From: Thermoplasmata archaeon
GTDB lineage: Archaea > Thermoplasmatota > Thermoplasmata > Thermoplasmatales > Thermoplasmataceae
Assembly: GCA_021797555.1 (NCBI GenBank)
Contig: JAJZZM010000013.1
Coordinates: 186,001 to 250,000 of the forward strand
Direction of reading: 5' to 3'
Length of the DNA: 64,000 bases
Numbering within the stretch: position 1 is the first letter of the stretch; each line of letters begins with the position of its first letter. Under the pieces are notes generated by a model. The model saw only the letters and a program-made list of their open reading frames with translations. It searched no databases and had not been told where the DNA came from. A program made the translations under genes and the position numbers. Below, piece after piece: positions 60,660 to 64,000 of this stretch.

Positions 60660-62147
60660 CTACTCTTTTATTAATAACTGATAGGCAGCGTCAGATAATC
60701 CGCTTTCAGGATTTCCATAGAATAGGTGCCTTGTCTGTGTAAATTCATATATGCCCTCTAAACCCAATTCCCTGCCAATGCCACTCATTTTAAAGCCCCC
60801 TCTGGGAGCCGCTGCAGATAATAGGTGGTAGTCATTTATCCATACAGTTCCTGCCTGAATATTGCTGGCAATTTTATATGCCCTGTTCATGTCATTAGTC
60901 CATATGCCTGCCGCCAAGCCATATTCCGTACTGTTTGCCATTTCAATTGCCTCATTGTCGGTATCAAAGGTAGTAACGGATAGAACCGGCCCAAATATTT
61001 CCTCATTGAATATTTTCATATCCGGCCTTACATTGGTCAACAGTGTTGGTGGATAATAAAATCCCTTTCCCGGAACATTATTTTTTAAATCCTTAGAATA
61101 ATATACATTTGCACCATCGTTTATGCCCGATCCCATTAAATCTTTTATTTTATCCAGCTGTTCACTGTTTGTAATTGCACTGATATCTGTATTAAAATCC
61201 ATTGGATTTCCTGGAACCATATTATCAAGATAATGCTTCATCCTTTCAAGGAATTTATTCCTTATTTTATTGCTGAGTATTAGCCTGCTGCCCGATTCGC
61301 ATAGCTGGCCCGAGTTTAAGTATATGCCGAATAAAACGCCCTTAACAGATCTTTCAATATCCGCATCATCAAATACAATATTTGGGGATTTTCCACCGAG
61401 TTCAAGCGTAACCTTCTTTAAATTCTTGGATGCCTTTTCCATTACCTTTTTTCCCGTACTTGTCGATCCAGTAAAGCTTATCATGTTTATTTTTTTATTT
61501 TCTATCAAGTAATTTCCTGTTGTGCTTCCCTTGCCTGCAATTACATTTACGGACCCATCGGGAAAGCCTGCGTCCTCTATATCCCTGGCCAGTTCCAGCG
61601 CTGTTAAGGGTGTATAATGTGATGGCTTTAAAACTAAAGAATTTCCAGCTAAAAGTGCAGGAATTATTTTCCATACTGCCATTAAAAATGGAACATTCCA
61701 CGGGGCTATTGCTGCCACAACACCCATGGGAACATACTGTATTATTCCCCTTGTCCCGGGATATTCAGGATGTTCTATTTCCCTTGATTCCTTATAATCA
61801 TTGACTTTTCCGAAATATCGTATATGCTCTATGCCTAATGGTATATCCATAAAACTGCTCTGCCTTATGGTTTTACCCGTATTCAGTGATTCATAATTTG
61901 AATATATTTCAGATTTTGATTCTATTATATCTGCAAGTTTTAATAATAATTTCTGTCTTTCCTTCAAATTAATTTTAGATATTTTATTTAATGCATCCAG
62001 TGATGAATTAACAGCATTATCAACAGTATTTCTATCTGATCCTATGCAGTAGCCGATAACTGAACCATCCGACGGGCTTATCATTTCTATTTTTTCTCCT
62101 TCCTGGTCTATTTTTCCATCTATAAAATTGCCAAAAATTTTTTCCAT
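60660..62147 (-). CDS. NAD(P)-dependent aldehyde dehydrogenase
   Basis: APWNVPFLMAVWKIIPALLAGNSLVLKPSHYTPLTALEL; VTLELGGKSPNIVFDDAD; GQLCESGSRL; EEIFGPVLSV. Confidence 0.95.
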   Translation of the reverse strand: MEKIFGNFIDGKIDQEGEKIEMISPSDGSVIGYCIGSDRNTVDNAVNSSLDALNKISKINLKERQKLLLKLADIIESKSEIYSNYESLNTGKTIRQSSFMDIPLGIEHIRYFGKVNDYKESREIEHPEYPGTRGIIQYVPMGVVAAIAPWNVPFLMAVWKIIPALLAGNSLVLKPSHYTPLTALELARDIEDAGFPDGSVNVIAGKGSTTGNYLIENKKINMISFTGSTSTGKKVMEKASKNLKKVTLELGGKSPNIVFDDADIERSVKGVLFGIYLNSGQLCESGSRLILSNKIRNKFLERMKHYLDNMVPGNPMDFNTDISAITNSEQLDKIKDLMGSGINDGANVYYSKDLKNNVPGKGFYYPPTLLTNVRPDMKIFNEEIFGPVLSVTTFDTDNEAIEMANSTEYGLAAGIWTNDMNRAYKIASNIQAGTVWINDYHLLSAAAPRGGFKMSGIGRELGLEGIYEFTQTRHLFYGNPESGLSDAAYQLLIKE

Positions 62148-63290
62148 TTAATCACCATGAACCTTATTGAAAATAGTTTCTATGCCTTTTCTATCGATAT
62201 CCTCCGGGTTTGTTATTATACCTGTTGAATTTTCTGCAAGTTCTACCAGCAAATCAAAGTTTTTATGATACACATTCTCATTTATATTCAATGTGCCCAT
62301 TTTTACAGGCTGTCCCATTTTTTTAAATAAATTCTCAATAGTTAAATCCAGTGATTCTTTTCTAATGTTATCCGGAAATATATTATTTAATTTATCATAT
62401 TTAGTTCTTGATGATTTATAATTATAACGTATAACTTCTGGCAGAAATAAGCCAACTGTTTTTCCATGTGCTATTTTAAAGACTGCGCCGAAGGAATGCC
62501 CTAATGCATGGGCCAGCCCAATCTGTGAATTTGAAAACGACATGCCTGCCATCGATGCACCTATATGCACATTGTTCCTTGATTCCACATTCTTGGGATT
62601 GCTTAGAGCATTTAAAATATTATTTGATATCAACTCCAATGCCTTTTCCGCCAGTGCATCGGAGTATGGATTGGCCCATTTTGCAACATATGACTCTATT
62701 GCGTGAGTCATTGCATCAACAGATGTGTTTACTGTCTGCTCCCTTGGAAGTGATAAAACCATTTCAGGGTCTAAAATTGCATAATCCGGCAGTATTTCGG
62801 GTGATGCCAATTCATTTTTTCTGTATTCATTCTTTTCAGATACAACCGCGGCCCATGAGCATTCTGAACCTGTGCCGCTTGTTGTCGGTATTGCAATTAA
62901 ATGGCTTTTTTTCCTTAAATTTAATTTTACCAATGGTGTAATATCATAAATATTAATGTCGGGCCTTTCATACAATGCAAACAGAATTTTGGCTGTATCC
63001 ATTGATGAACCGCCACCAACGCCTATAAATAAATCAGGCTCGAAGTTTTTTATATCATTTAAATGCAATAGCATGTTATCATAATCGGGTTCTGGCAAAA
63101 TATCAGATATTACCAATATTTTTGAATCAACAGGCAAATTTTTCTCTACTTTAGTTATTAAGCCTGAATTCAATATATTTTTATCCGTTATTATTGCAAT
63201 GTTTTTTGAGTCCAGTGTATTTAAAAATGATAATGAGTCCTCGCCAAATACAATATCAGGTGATCTAAAAAACCACATATCAGGCCCCAA
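62148..63290 (-). CDS. iron-containing alcohol dehydrogenase
   Basis: GVGGGSSMDTAK; IPTTSGTGSECSWAAVV; DAMTHAIESYVAKWANPYSDALAEKAL; HALGHSFGAVFKIAHGKTVGLFLP. Confidence 0.93.
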   Translation of the reverse strand: MGPDMWFFRSPDIVFGEDSLSFLNTLDSKNIAIITDKNILNSGLITKVEKNLPVDSKILVISDILPEPDYDNMLLHLNDIKNFEPDLFIGVGGGSSMDTAKILFALYERPDINIYDITPLVKLNLRKKSHLIAIPTTSGTGSECSWAAVVSEKNEYRKNELASPEILPDYAILDPEMVLSLPREQTVNTSVDAMTHAIESYVAKWANPYSDALAEKALELISNNILNALSNPKNVESRNNVHIGASMAGMSFSNSQIGLAHALGHSFGAVFKIAHGKTVGLFLPEVIRYNYKSSRTKYDKLNNIFPDNIRKESLDLTIENLFKKMGQPVKMGTLNINENVYHKNFDLLVELAENSTGIITNPEDIDRKGIETIFNKVHGD

Positions 63291-63690
63291 ATTCGGTTTT
63301 TACCAGTGAAGCTGTATTTACCATTTCCTTTGCGGCCTTAGTATAGCGCATTATCTTCATCATCGGGCCATCAAGCTTGAATTTTCCTGTCATAAGGCCC
63401 TGTATTGGGTCTATTTCCCTGTTTATCAGTTTAACCCAGTTTGAATATTTTCCAGTATACTTAAATTCTGATTTCTTCAGTTCAGTTTCCTTATCTGAAG
63501 CCTTATATGACCTGCATTCCCCATGATACAAATCCAGGTAAAGGTACCATGTTTTGCTATATTTCTCATCAGGCTGCACAACAAAGGTGATATCACCCTC
63601 CCATGTTTTGCCTGCATCCTTATATTCGCTGTTGCCATTCAGAGCTTTTACATATTCATCTGCCCATTCGGGACCCGGAAAAATTGCCAT
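63280..63690 (-). CDS. SCP2 sterol-binding domain-like protein
   Basis: WADEYVKALNGNSEYKDAGKTWEGDITFVVQPDE...LMTGKFKLDGPMMKIMRYTKAAKEMV. Confidence 0.75.
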   Translation of the reverse strand: MAIFPGPEWADEYVKALNGNSEYKDAGKTWEGDITFVVQPDEKYSKTWYLYLDLYHGECRSYKASDKETELKKSEFKYTGKYSNWVKLINREIDPIQGLMTGKFKLDGPMMKIMRYTKAAKEMVNTASLVKTEFGA

Positions 63691-64000
63691 AATAATTATA
63701 AATGCAAACTGTATATAAATATTATCAAATGGATATTATAGCTCTTACAAAAACATTTTTTCAATATTTTTATCCGTATTTACAATTAAAACTTTTGGAT
63801 CATCGCCTTCCCTTAGCCATTTAAGCTCACTTAAATCATTTGATGCCACCATTGTATCTATGTGAAAACCCTTATAAATTACTAAATTCACAGTCATATT
63901 TTTTAAAGAATTTCTATGTTTTTCATTATTGTACTCATCATATTTGTTATATATTCCCTGTCTGCTGACTTATTTTCCTCATGTTTAAAAACAAATGCCC

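Overview
AT-rich archaeal chromosomal window, Thermoplasmatales-like (Picrophilus/Ferroplasma type) judged from protein families, short intergenic gaps and a TA0938-family protein; the genus is not proven. Most of the window is ordinary metabolism: MoaB/MoaC/MoaE, a three-subunit molybdenum hydroxylase, Asp kinase/ASADH, ProRS, GlcD/GlcF, a G3P dehydrogenase/AGPS-like operon, and MFS/APC transporters. The main accessory feature is a ~10.5 kb integrated element (about 30,436-40,903). It lies next to tRNA-Arg(CCG), is bounded by a 12 bp exact (16 bp with 1 mismatch) att repeat, and carries an intact tyrosine recombinase, an AbrB - small ORF - Sm/Hfq-like - AAA replication-protein operon, a Type II R-M pair flanked by 24 bp exact direct repeats, and coiled-coil and small proteins. 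The most striking observation is the non-coding stretch 35,261-35,842. It holds two tandem modules, each with twelve 8-bp words around two CCTTTAAAACACT(GG)-type cores. All positions match one-to-one between modules (offset exactly 298 bp, then 295 bp after a single net 3-bp difference), but the word itself has changed in concert at every site (ATAATTAC in module A, ATAGTTAA/ATGGTTAA in module B). This looks like a duplicated replication/partition/control locus whose binding specificity has diverged while its geometry stayed fixed. Other items include decayed genes at 47.3-49.7 kb (AbiEii-like, GH4-like, and a membrane ORF with a Shine-Dalgarno but no usual start codon), an orphan CARF-HTH-like regulator, a HEPN/MNT pair, and a ParA plus small partner just outside the element.
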